This document shows, in pieces, positions 1 through 12,877 of a stretch of DNA of 64,000 nucleotides (its first letter is position 1; each line of letters starts with the position of its first letter). The notes under the pieces were generated by a model. The model was not told where the DNA came from. It worked only from the letters and a program-made list of their open reading frames with translations, and searched no databases. Position numbers and translations under genes: made by a program. Origin of the DNA: Strix aluco (Eukaryota > Chordata > Aves > Strigiformes > Strigidae); the NCBI RefSeq assembly GCF_031877795.1, contig NC_133933.1, forward strand, positions 70,126,503 through 70,190,502, in the 5' to 3' direction.

Positions 1-179
1 AGAAATTAATCTGTGAAGTTTATTTTCTGGCTACGTGGGTGGGGGAATACAGATCCAGGAAATACACTCATCATTCTCAGTGGATTAGAAAAGTTAATGC
101 CTGTCTCACACAACTCTTTTAACCTTCCTTGTACCTCTCATCTTCCTACCCATCATTTTTCCACTTGGTCCTGATCTCT

Positions 180-221
180 GATCTCTGATGACTGATCTCC
201 GATCTCTGATGACTGATCTCA
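180..221 (+). repeat. 21-bp tandem duplication
   Basis: GATCTCTGATGACTGATCTC plus one base occurs at 180-200 and 201-221. A partial third unit precedes it from 172. Confidence 0.92.
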
Positions 222-2844
222 CTGAATGCAAACTTGTAATTCCTGGATTTCTTTAGCTATATCCCATTCTTGAAGAAATGTGTGGAGCTGTTATGCAAAA
301 CCTTCTTCTAGTGAGTCCAAGCACCAAGGAAAACAAAAACAGAGGCTTGATAAGACCTCACCGGGTAATTGTGAGGGGTTGGGACAACTAAGGTTTTCTC
401 AGGTTCATGTGCTAAAAAAAGATACCTCTCATTGTTGTGGTAGTGGAAGGGAGAAATCAATTAAATTGGGGGTTTCAGAAAGCAACCCAAACCAATAACT
501 TTAGATTTTGTTCTTATAAAGCAAAAATGAAACCAAGAAATTAGTAAGATCCTAATTATCCTGGTGTAAATAGGTGAATAATTGTTCTGTACTATATCTT
601 AGCAGTGAGAAATCCACTATCTCATTTCAAGAAATATACACGTAGGTATATATAGCAACCACTGGTACAATATATCCCCCTAAGAAATCTTTTTTTATTC
701 ACTATTGCACATGGGACTGAAGAGTTTTAATTATCCCCTCCCGGCTTTGTAGTAGCTCTCTTCCCTGCCAGGATGAAAAACCCTGTGGCATTTCAATTCC
801 ACTCTGCAGCTAAGCATTTTTGGTACATACTGTATGTTTCTTGCCTTGAGGTAACAAAACCAATTTGTTAATTCAGTTGTTAATTCAGGGGGAGAGGAAT
901 GCTGTTTCACAGCTTCTGTGTAATTCTCCACCAGAAAAAAACAGCTGTGTCTGGTTTTCTTCCAAATATACTGCAGGGTTTGGAATTTGTGGTAAAGATA
1001 AGAAATTATTCTAGGTTTTGCTTTTCCTTTCAAAAGGTATTTAAATTGAGGCATCTGGCTAGTACTTGGCAACTATTAGAGAATAAAGTTTCTTGATAAA
1101 TCCTGTATTGCACCTAGTGCAATACCCTCAGTCACCATGCTGAAGAAAAGTGAGGGTATTTAGGGATATTCCACTAGAGATCTGTGAAGACTTCAAATTT
1201 CATCACACACCACGTAACCAGTTCCTACTGTTTCTGAACTCCACATTTCAACAATACCATTGTCTTTCCTGCCCGCTATAAAATGACACAGGGTGTAAAT
1301 GACAGCACTTCCCATTCTCACATGATAAAAGGTGATGGCATCTGTCTGTAAGCACACACATAAATCTTTTGGAATTGTGTATTATGAAACATTTGAGGCA
1401 AGATGTCCAATATCTCTAGTTTGAGAATATTATGCTGTAGAAATAAAATGCAGAATAGGATTAACAGTATCTAAAACACTTAATAGCTCAGAATCTAGGC
1501 AGAGATGAACTAGCATACAGATTTCTTTGCACTCAGTATGACTAAGTCTTTGACTAATTTAAGCATTTTAAAAGCATTTCACATGTATCTCATAATTCCA
1601 GGAACACAGCAAGCCTTTTGCCGCATTGCTGTTTGGATGTTTTAAGTGGTAAAACCTGTAGGCCATGTAGGCATCTGCTTCCATTACAGTTGTTCTGGCT
1701 CCCAAGAAACAAAACCCTCTGCTTTTAAAAGCTTCCTCTAGTTTCTTTTCAATTCTTTTAATAAAACTTGTGGAACATGTTTCATTTGCATAGAATTACC
1801 ACATATATTTTTCTGTGACTTCTTCCTAGGAGCATTATTTTTGACTGTGCAAAAGCAAAATATTTGTATTTTACAGTATTAAACTCAACGTAAACCGTCA
1901 ATATACCAGTCAATCTCTGACCTGACCTTCTTCTGTCAAAAACAGGACCACAATAATGTACGACTCAACTACTGAGCTGATCTTCAGGGATTTCATTCAT
2001 TCTTTGTTGGACTCCTGGATAGGATAGAAATAATAATTAATACACATCACAAAAGCTGCTTTGATAGGTTTGACAGCTAGACCCACTGAGGGTGGAGTTT
2101 TCTGACTTGAATGTAAACATCTTACCTGAACTAGCTTTCTCCCATCTGGAGACTGAAGAACCTTCATAAATCTGTGAGGCAAGGCCTTTGTTGATATGAA
2201 TTTTCACAGTTCCTCCTTTTAGCTCTCACTTCTTATGATAAAGCATTCATGAAAAGTTCTATTCAAACCCTTCAACTCTTCTCAATAAGTGAGCATTCAA
2301 GTAGCTGATTGTATTGGAAAAATGGAAATTACATAGAACAGTGCAAAACCTTACTACTTTCTACTTAGATAAATACTATACATATCTATTCCTTGGAAAA
2401 AATACATTGTAAAACTTCCAGGTTCTTTGGCCAGATCAATTTGCTGTCATTGAACTCTCTACTGATATTCTTGCCTGGGTCTTTTTCTCCTTCCAGCCAT
2501 TTTGTTATGTTTTGAGGGCCTGTGCTGCTTTTACTCAGTTAATATTCTCCTCCAAGGAACTCAGCTTTACCCCAGCTGCTGAAATACAAAGCAAGACAAA
2601 CAAAAAGTTGTCTTGGTCCCTTCATACTTTTAAGCCGCTCTTCTTGTTTTCTCTTCAAGAGTCTTCTTCCATGTCAAGACAACAGAACTATTCTCTTTTC
2701 CATGTCAGGGACCCCAAGAAGCCCTTTCTCTTCCAACACCCCTTCTCCCTGTCCCTAAATTTCTTCTTCCTTTCAGGACAATACTCCCCTTTGAGCCTCC
2801 TGTCTATCTGCTCAGCACTGAGACTGGCACATAAAAGTTGCCTC

Positions 2845-2890
2845 CTGCTCACCTATGCAGTATCTCTTGCTCACCTATGCAGTATCTCCT
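2845..2890 (+). repeat. 22-bp tandem duplication
   Basis: TGCTCACCTATGCAGTATCT occurs twice with a 22-bp period, with the start of a third unit (CTCCTGCTCC). Confidence 0.9.
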
Positions 2891-5800
2891 GCTCCAGCAC
2901 AAGTTCTCCTCAGCTCCAGTCCTACTTCTTCCCACAGAAGTGCTCAGTTTAGCTGGTTGGCCAGGAAAGAAAACTGTCAGATATATTACCTTCAAGGTGC
3001 GATTTTAGTAAAACAGGCACCTTCAATATTCACATTTTCACAGGAACTTTCTTGCATTTTGTAAGTGCTTTTTATACATGTTCCCTAGTTTCATTTCTGT
3101 CTAGGTCTCAAGTTTAGGATTTAGCTGAAATAAATTAGATCAAATCAATGAACAATTTGCTACTATGTCTCACAGTCATTCTCAAAAAAAACCCCAAAGT
3201 TTTGTCAGTGTGTTTTCTGCAGACATAAGAAAGTAATTTGGTCTAGGTGATTCATTGTTTTTCCCTTCCACACTTAGTGCTCACTATGAAAAAATAAAGA
3301 CCTTTCTTTTAAATGCCCTGCAAAACAACAGTAGCTATCTTCACAGACTAAGTGTTGCACTCCTAAAGAAATATCGATACAGGAATTGAATTGTTGAGAC
3401 TCTCCTCAGTTTCTTGTATCATGTGCACAAAACTTTGGCAAGTTCAAAACACACCATTTAAATACAGAACATTCTTTAAAATGAAGCACATGCAGGAAGG
3501 AGCTCAACTGACTGAGTCTGCAAAAGCACAGCTTTGAAGAAGAATCCTGCGTTAACAGAGATTGTCTCTATCTTTCCTAATTATTGCTAAGGCGTTAATC
3601 ACTGCAGCTTGTAAGGGGAAAGCAGAACGTTAAGACAAAACATGATCATATTATTCACAAATCTCAAGCACCACCCCGACTTTCTTATTTCTGGTTCCAC
3701 AGGATCATGATGCTTTTTGTTAATCCTGAATGTATCTATAACTGACCTCAGAAATGGGCCTAACTGGGACAACTTCTCACAGGGGACCTTGGCAGGAAGA
3801 ATGCAAAAGCAAAACCTCCAAAAGAGGTTTCTCACTGCATGTGGGATTGTTACATGAGACCTTCTTCTAGGATGAGATACAGACCTAAAGCAGTCTCGTT
3901 CTTAACATCCAGGCTAAATCATCAAGAACAGTACAAACCATGGTATTTAAATTAAGAAAACAGCAATTTTCAGTCATGTTGTTGCTCTATTCCAACACGC
4001 TGTATGCTGTGGCTGAACCATCCCACATCTGGACTGTGAATATGATACTGCCAAAGCTGTACTCGGTGGTTGCCAAACTGCTGAGCCCACGTGTGGCTTC
4101 ACAGCTTGATATCCAGAGGGCTCAACTATGATTCAAATTCTGAAAAATCACCAGGTCTATGGCTGCAATATGATTCAGCAGTTTGGAGGAGAGCCTTCTC
4201 AAGGAAAAAAAGAAAACAGCGGCAAAAAAACCCACAACTGACCATATATGGCATACAACTCTTAACAAAGAAATAAACTCCTTGAACACCTTCACTTCAC
4301 AGCAGACCTCTGGAACTTGACTGGCTGATACAAAACAGGGCTTATCACAAGCATCAGGGGCTAAGTTTCACTCCCCTAACAACTCTGCAAACTCAGATGA
4401 ACTCCACTAATTTCAGTGACACACAGCCTGTTTAAATATGAATATACAGAAGCTCCTCAACACGCCTCTTGCTGGCGCTATTTGAGGTAAGCTTGAAATC
4501 ATTAACCAGGTAGAGAGCAGCTTCCTTACGAAGAAAGCCTCCAGTGGTATTCCAGGAATGCAACTAGAGAGGTGGACTCAGTCCCTACTGCACAAAGACA
4601 CTTGATTTGTAAATGAATTAAGGCTTGTGAACTGACAAGGAACAAAACCCCGGATTCTGAACACACACAGAATGCACTGGAAACCTCAGTCTTACACTAA
4701 TTGCTCTGTGTGCTCCAGGGATGTTTACATACACATAAAAGGTGAGCATAGCTTGCCAAAATGAGGTGCCTACTGGCCTGGTACACGGAAGAGTTCAGCT
4801 GCTAATTCACATTGCAAAGCCTATTCCTCAAACTTGGCTCCTTGCCTTCTTGAAGATAAAAATAGTTAAACTGTGATTTTTTCTTCATTTATTGATCGTT
4901 CGGGTGGGCCAGCACTCCACCAAGCCATAAGAGCACTCAGCCCTCATGCTGTGCTGCCTGGTCAGACAGGTCAGACACCGTCCATCCATCTGTATCGCCC
5001 TCATTCTTCTGGTGATGATGCCTACACTTCCTTTGCCAAGCTGAGTGGCTTAACAAATATTCTCTAGTCCTTACAAAATACATGCTCGGTCATTTGGGAA
5101 ATAAAAAAAAAAAAGTGGAATAAATGCTGCTCCAGTTCGAGTTGAACAATTTGTTCAGCACTACAAAATGTTGCTTTAGGAAACCTTCCTTTTAACATAG
5201 TACATGAGACAAATGGAGCTCTTTTTTCTCATTCCCTTCTCTTTAATGGTAATTGAATGAAGTGGAGATTGTGAGGTAAAATCAAGCACATCTGGGTCAA
5301 TTAGCATGGAAAGTCAATTCTTTAAAACCTGATGGATGCCTCTGGGAATCGCACACTTCACAGCACGAATCTCAGCGCAGTGCTGCACTCTCAGCAACTC
5401 TACTCAATTAAGCCATTACGTGGTTCTTTAAATCTGGGGATCTGGGGGAATTGGTTAATTGTCTGCTTGTCATGGTTCCTCCTCAGGGAGCATGTAAACG
5501 TCTTCTGTTCCTCCTATACATGTGTGGTGCACATAAGAACAATCCGTTTTAGCTGACTTATTCAAAGCTTATTTCTCCCATGGGAAAATTAATCTTCCTT
5601 CTCAAACACTGCCCAGAAGAACAAAGCTCTCCAGTGGAAACAAACCATGCCATCAATACCGAATAGGTTTTCAATGACTACAGTCAAGTTTATATTTCAT
5701 TTTACTTGCAAGACTCAACTATTTCTCCCTGCTTTCACTTGTTGATAGCTTTCACAACCAAACTCCTCAGGCCTGTGATGGGGTTTCACTGTTCTCCACA

Positions 5801-6447
5801 GCTATGAGCAGCTTTGCCACACTCTTGGACTTACCTCATGCACCCCAAGTCACCAACTAACTTTACAATCAGCAGAGCCCAAGCAAGCTGTCTAAGCATT
5901 TATGAATCACTTTACTCCATGGACAAAGCTGAGTGTCTCTGGAGGATAACTCATCCCACATCTGGATAGGTGGGCAGGATGACACATCAGGAGATGCTCA
6001 TCTGTCCCCAGAGAGCTGCTCTGGATCCACTGAACCAAGGGGTCCACTAAAGAGATCTTAGACAACCAGCCTAAGGCAGACACCCCACTTTTAAACAGTA
6101 AAATTAGTGAGATTAATCCCACCCACATCTCCTTGCTGCTGTGACTGTGACAACTATCCAGGAAAGACAGACTGCTGTCCCTGTCTCACCACACCACATC
6201 AGTGAGCTCCTCTTCATGTGCGCACAAGCAGTTGCTTTCACTCTTCTTTTGCTTCATGTTTCAGACTGCTGAACACCCAAAATCTCTAGCTGGCCTTGGT
6301 GGGAGACAGCTACTGGGTGCTCAGGATTGTGGAAAACAAGTCACCCCATTTAGCCCCTAAAAATGAATATAGAAGGCTAACTTTAGCTTCAATTTTTTTT
6401 TAAACTTGGCATGGTATGAAAATCCATCCATGGGGCGAGTTAATTTT

Positions 6448-6539
6448 TCACCATCAAAGAGAAGTAAAACAACTTCTCCAGGGTCATACAGCAGGATGAC
6501 TAGGATTAGAATGCCACAAATTCCATGTGCTATAACCAG
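6448..6539 (+). mobile_element. Possible MIR-like SINE remnant
   Basis: A GGGTCATACAGCAGGATGAC, GATTAGAATGCC, then TCCATGTGCTATAACCAG order resembles the 3' half of MIR. Divergence is high and the assignment tentative. Confidence 0.45.
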
Positions 6540-8861
6540 AAAATTATTCTGTTTCCTAAATGTAACATAATTGGGACATAGTCTGATAAATGGAGACTGA
6601 GTAAGCCACACTAAATCTACTGATGTGCTCTGCAATGTCTGGATGTGTCCCCAACCCTAGCTATGAAAGGAAATGTAATTATGGTAATGGGAAAGTGCAG
6701 TCCACCCATCATTTGGGTTACCACACACATACGTAACCGATTCCAAATATAGAACTGCAGTAATGTCTCTTATGCTCTTATCTCCCTTAGATCCCTTTTC
6801 CTTAAGTTATAAGCCTGCCATCTCTTCCTCTGACAAGATAATCTATTTTGGTGTATGCACACCAGCTAAAGGGCTGCCACATCCTTCAGGACATGGGGAA
6901 CGGCTGCTTGATGTTCACCAGAGAGCTGCCACTGGAGGCAGACACCTTCACTTGCCCCCCCACAGCGTTTGCTCAGGTACAATGCTGGGGATGAAGGAGG
7001 GAAGCTAAGCCTGAGGAAGAAAGTTCAAGGAGGAGCGGAAGATCAGGAAGCCAGAAAATTTTATAAAGCACCCTTGTGTTTTGGAACCTATGCCAATTTT
7101 AAAAATGAGGCATATGTCTCTTAGTGCAGTCTCAGCCATGAATGCAGGGCAGTGTAGAGATTCACAAGCCTTATTTAAACAGCCTAGGTTGGCTCTGGAG
7201 AAGCAGAACAGCATAGCACACAGTCCAAGCTAACTTACACAGATTCTGCGATGGCAGTTTAGACCAGTCAGCTCCCCAGGTGTAAAAAGGTAAATTTACA
7301 TTGGTGTTCTTAGCATGTATCACTCTCTTGGTTTACATCATCTGGAAGACCTGTTTTCAGAAGTTGTGCAATACTCATGTGTAACTTAAAAATTTCAGCT
7401 GCAGCCCCAGAGTACATGCAACTTTCTGGCTCTCCTGCCTGTATCCTGCAATCCAGGTACACAATGCCAGACACTTCCTCCTGTGGTGGAGCACGCAATT
7501 ATTTCTGTGCACCTCAGCTTGCCTTCATGACAGAAAAGAGGAAATATTTTATTAAGATTCATCTCCTAAATCAGAGTGTGGTAGCTAGACTTCCAGTTTC
7601 ACCAAGTTTTTGTGGGCAAAGGAGAAATGGCTCATTGCCAGGTGTCTATAAAGGCATTCAGAGGTATCTAAAGTTCAGAAAGAGTTCTGACTCTAACTTG
7701 AAAATGTTATCTTTGGGTTGTCATGCCTAGATGTTTACCATGAGTTCCAGCAGTATAATCAGAGGCAGCAGAAGCAGCAGTGAGAAGAATTACAGAAACG
7801 GATTTTGACGTGCACATCCCCACACAAGGCTATCCTCCTGAAAGTGCCTTGTTCTTGTGCTGAGCAACAGCATGCCGCAGCAAAGTAATCCCAGCCAGTC
7901 CCAGAACGTTGGTGGCAGCTCCTTCAGTGTTCAGTGCTTTTGGACACAGTCACAAATCAGAGCTTCACATTGAAGGGACTCTCTGTTCATCTTCTACCCA
8001 CAACCAAAGCAACCAAAGCAACACAATAGCTCTGTTCTCAGTGAAAATAACACTGATGCTCATGTATGTGCATGTGGACCAATCGTCAATCTGTTGTAGA
8101 TTCAAGATATTTTAATTTCCTTTTTAGAAAAAAGAGGGGGAAAAAAAGCAAATTCTCTCTTCTGCCTTCTGCCTTTCTTAATGCCTGGAATTCACCAAGA
8201 TGGTGCCTGAGCAACCATGGATGGAAGAAGAAAAATAGGGAAGGAGTAAGCACAGTAAATTCAATCCAACCAAGTCAACAGCAGCTTGAAGGCTTTCTGG
8301 ATGCTTCGCAACCCACATGCAAGGAGTTCCCCCAGTTCTCTTTTTGCTAAAAATATATCTGCATCCTAAAGTTAATGCAGGCAGAGGCCAGTAACAGCTG
8401 AATTGCTTCCTGACCATAAGGTACAGTAGCTCCTACAGTTGAATATACGTTATATACATGTTGAGGAAGAGACAGACCATTGCACAGCAACTGCATGTAG
8501 CATAGCCAGTTCCTGACTGCTCTGCCTGTTCTGTGCTCTAGTCTTCTATCCCAGTTCAGAGATTGTGTAAAACGCTGCTATCATGTTTACACTGGCTTCA
8601 CTTTGATGCAAGGGACTACATCAAATGTCACACACATGCATACAATACAGACAGGCCTTCCCTCAGAGCTGTCAGCAGCACCTTTGAAAAGTTGTATATG
8701 CACCTTAAAAAAAAAAACAAAAGAAAAAAAGGAAAAACAAAAAGGAGCTATTTGTAATTAATAAGAACTTGCTTTTTGGACCTTTCTTCAGAAACAGCTC
8801 TAGCACCCTCCAACACCCAGGGTAGCACAAAACCTGATATGTTCACCTTGGCATTACAAAT

Positions 8862-8896
8862 ACGTACACACACACGTACATACATACACATACCTA
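8862..8896 (+). repeat. Imperfect (AC)n / (ACAT)n simple repeat
   Basis: Runs of ACACAC, then ACATACATACACATAC. Confidence 0.85.
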
Positions 8897-9099
8897 CACA
8901 GACCCAAAACCCTCTCCCCAGGAATGTGGCCTTCCCTTTTCAGGTACGTACCAGCAGGAATGCATACACTGAAGAAACAGAGGTGGAAAACAGTCATGTT
9001 TTTTCACACAGTCGTTTTTATTCTGCTAGCAGCAGTTCCTTCCTTTTCCAGCCACAGGCAAGAGTTGAATCCAGATGAGCCAAAGGCAGTCTAGGCAGG

Positions 9100-9341
9100 A
9101 TGTAAATGAGACCACACCTTCCAAACACCCTCCAATCATAAGGGAAGAGCATGGATGTAAATAAAACCACACCTTTGCTGGACCAGCCTCCTCTTCTTAC
9201 GTAAAACAGTTTCCATGTAAATAAGACCACTCCCTCAGATGGCCTGCCTATTTCCATTCATGATGAGAGGCATGTAAGCAAGGCCAATCTGTTTTAGAAA
9301 CTCCTCAGCAAAACTGAGAGGAGTGTAAGTAAGTTTTACCC
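9100..9341 (+). repeat. Degenerate ~55-bp tandem repeat, about five units
   Basis: The word ATGTAAATAAGACCACACCT recurs with decay at 9100, 9155, 9215, 9272 and 9323 (spacing 55, 60, 57, 51). Several units are preceded by a GAGAGGCATG-like segment. It looks like an old minisatellite. It produces a spurious 79-codon open frame on the minus strand (9018-9257). Confidence 0.75.
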
Positions 9342-12300
9342 TTCTCTTGCTCAGAGAAAAGCTAGTTCCTCCTTTGAAAAGCACTCTTTTGCTGTGTGAG
9401 GGATACCATGAGCCAGCACAAATCTTTCCTCAGGCTTCCTATCAGGCATTGAAGACTGCTTTATGAACAAATTGTTTGCCTACAGGACATGGATACATGT
9501 TTAAGATGTAACTTTTACCTTACACTGACAAGCCTTCTCAGCCTTTACACTGACATTAGATGGGTGCCTTCCTTCCAACTGGGCAGAATTCAAAAAATAC
9601 AACAATGGAAACAGTGAGATCCTCCTGAATTTTCTCTTATATCTTTCTTTCCACATGCATATCCAAAGCTGATTTTGAGATTTCCAACCCACATCAAATG
9701 CAAGAGGCTTGTCCCAAAAGGTAAAGAACTAAACTGCAGCCAGGCTTCAGTATAAGTTTTTCCAGATGTCAGAGTTCACTACAATCATCTTTAAAATTGA
9801 TTCTGGGTTGGGCCAACAAGCAACATAAGTATCAGTGAAACATTACTGTCACTGGAGACTCATTTAACTACTTGGAAACACTTAAGATGTCTAGGTTAGG
9901 AAGACAACTTGAAGGCATTCTGAGAGGAAAAACACAGTTCTCATCTACACTCCTCACAGTAAGAAAGTCCTGGAGAAATGAAATAGGCAGACTTCAACTT
10001 CTTAGAACAAGATATATGAGACAGAATGAAAGCGCTTTCAATGGCACACACTTCAGCCAGAAAGGTGGTTTTTAATAAAATTGGGAAAGGGTGTACTGCA
10101 TTCCCACAGAAATGGTGGAAACACTGATGTTGTCCAAGTTTAGGAAAACAAAATTGTCCACATTTTTGATGTTTGCACCAAAGGAAAAACTACCGCTTTG
10201 AACATTTGATGGAAGACTATTAAAGGAAATCATTATTACTATCGTGGCTCCCACCAGTGATACAAGAGGCCAGGATCTGTCAACATTTTTCTTATAAATC
10301 CATCTTTCAATAGAGTCTAAATTGGCCTGAAATAGCTAGTTGGGACCAAAATCTGTATTGTGAGATCTCTGGAAGGAAAACTGCATCTGGCTGTTTGTAA
10401 AATTCTAGTTTAAAGAGACCGGTGAGAGCGGAAGAGGGAGCATTAGTGGTTAAAGCTATCTGTATTGTTTGTGCCACTTTACAGTGCTAATCAGTGATCA
10501 GCAACCAAAAAGGAAGTTTGGAATTGGTGCTGATGAGCATCCAGAAGTCTGCATGCACATTCAGCCATCTCCTCCAGCATTTTCTTCTGAAACATGCAGC
10601 TGCCACATAACACAGTCCGTCTCATGATGTATCTGGAGCTTGCATTTCCAAGGACATCCTGGACAAAACCCAGCAAGGACCACAGCAGGAAAAGAAAGAT
10701 TCTCAAACATTCTTGATCTTCAGCAAAGAATCATTTCATGCCTAGGCTATGTCTAAAATACAATTATTATACTAATTTAACGAACCGGTTTATTAGGCTT
10801 AAAGGGTAGCACTCAAACCAAAGGATTAGATGCAGTTTTCCTTTTTTGACCCTGCCCCCCAAAAGTGCCTACCCCAAAGCTGTACACTTTAATGGAAGAC
10901 AGAGAGGAAGTAACATGAGAAATGCAGTCATACAGCAAGTCCAACTTGGCAGACATTTCATTTTATAGACTGAGAATACTGATTCCCATCCACTGCTCCT
11001 GCACCATCGTGCTGTTCAATGGCCCAGGCCTCTCTCACATACATGGAGCACATTCCAGCTTTCCATTTGCTTCTACAGCTTCCATCCACATTTCAACTTC
11101 CATAGCTGTAAAAAGGAAAAAGAATCAGTTGTGAAGTCCACTAATGTTTTCCTGTACCAAGATCATTAGGATTTGGGCAAGACAGCAATGGGCCCTGGTA
11201 CAAAACCCACCACAGGCTATTCTTTCAGTCACCTGTCCATGTGTTTTTCTGCTTTGCAGTGTGTTGATCTTCCCCTCAGCATTTTCCTTTATTGCCACCT
11301 GTCCTCCACTTTATGCCACACACCTCCTCTTCCTCACTCTTCCTTCTTCATAACACTCAGCCCCTTCCCAGTCTTCATGTTCTGCCTACCAGTCTTGCAC
11401 TTAACCTCCACTCTCCTTTCAGCAGCAACACCCTAAAGTCAAACCACCTTACCTGCACTCTCATGAAATATCCATCCCAAGTTATTAGTTCTCCCCTATT
11501 TTACCAGATTTTACAAGCTCTTTTATACGAACATGCTCATAATCTGAGCAGCACAAATGGCAAAATCGGGACCCAAGTGTGGTCTCTTCAACACAGAAGC
11601 TGTGTTTTACTGTGCATTCCTGCAGCACTCTGCACAACTGGTATGTTTTGCACACTAGTTTACTGTTAAAAATGTATTACCCCATCAATGATGTCTTAAA
11701 TTTACTAGTTCAACAAATTCTATAAATCCCTTATATTTTAATTAGCTGATTAGTTAGATCCTTTAGAAAGATTGTCACTTAAACTCCTAGGCTTACAACA
11801 GAATTATTTTGTGAACAAAATCCGTATAACAGTATCTGAGAGAAACTTTGAAACAAAATATTACAAGAGAAAAACTGCAGTTGGTGCGAGACCAATAAAC
11901 ACACTGTAAATTCTGAGGGTTTGCACAAGAAACACTGAGTCGTGAATGACTATTCCAGAAATGGAAAAATAGAGAGTCTCTTGACATCCAAATAGGGCAA
12001 GCAGGCAGTGCTCCAACAAACAAATCAGAAGTGGAAAGAGAAAAAATGTCTTCTCAGATCCAAATAGTTTCAAAAATGAAAACAGGGATTAAAAAAGAAG
12101 AATTAAAACATGGGAAGCTGAAGCCTATTCCCATATTTTATTGCGCCACTTGAAAGCTAAATGCAGGCTCTGTCCTGATGAGAACCAACATCCTCTGTTT
12201 TTCTGTCAGTGTTAGATAAGACTCGCTGGTGCAGATGGGGTTTAAAATAGGATGGGATTTAAATTGGTGCACAGAAAGAGAGGTCATGCCACTTCCTCTT

Positions 12301-12821
12301 CTTTTTTTAAATGCAAGGATGACTTTTCTAACCTGTGCACTTGGGAGGTGGTAGATCAGGTAGATAAGGCTCCCGTATCAGCTCTTCCCCATGCCAATCT
12401 GCAAAGCAGTGAGTATGAAAGAGCAACTGCTGGTAACACGGACAGGTGCTGAATGCTACTGCCCTTTGCTATGAAAGGCAGGAAAACTCCTGAAGGAACA
12501 ACCTGCACCAGCTCTCAGACCTGCAGGCACCAGCAACGCAGCCCACACTTGAGCCCTCTGAAAAAGTCCCTGGCATGTCACCCTTGTGGGAGATGCTTGA
12601 GGGGTTATGGCAGAAACCCAGCTACGACTACTTTGGGGAGTTGTTCAGTGTTAGATCCTTTCTGCAGGGACACTTAGATGAAACTTGATAAACACAAAAT
12701 GGTCATGAAGCAGCTGTGAGGGGAGGTAAGGCCCTCATGTGCGAGTGCCATCAGAGAACAGTTTAGTACCCTCAGGTCCCCACTCATTCCCTCCTGAACT
12801 GTGTCTCAGGAATTCCCCCTG

Positions 12822-12877
12822 CAACCCCAGCAATGAAAATGTATGACATACAACCCCAGCAATAAAAATGTATGACA
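12822..12877 (+). repeat. 29-bp tandem duplication
   Basis: CAACCCCAGCAATGAAAATG followed by TATGACA occurs at 12822-12848 and again, with one G/A change, at 12851-12877. Confidence 0.93.

Noticed and set aside
2512-2952. 146-codon + strand open frame
   Set aside because: Pyrimidine-rich Leu/Ser/Phe composition and a 22-bp tandem duplication; no domain.
11144-11669. Overlapping + strand frames of 69-125 codons
   Set aside because: T/C-rich stretch open in several frames; no family resemblance.
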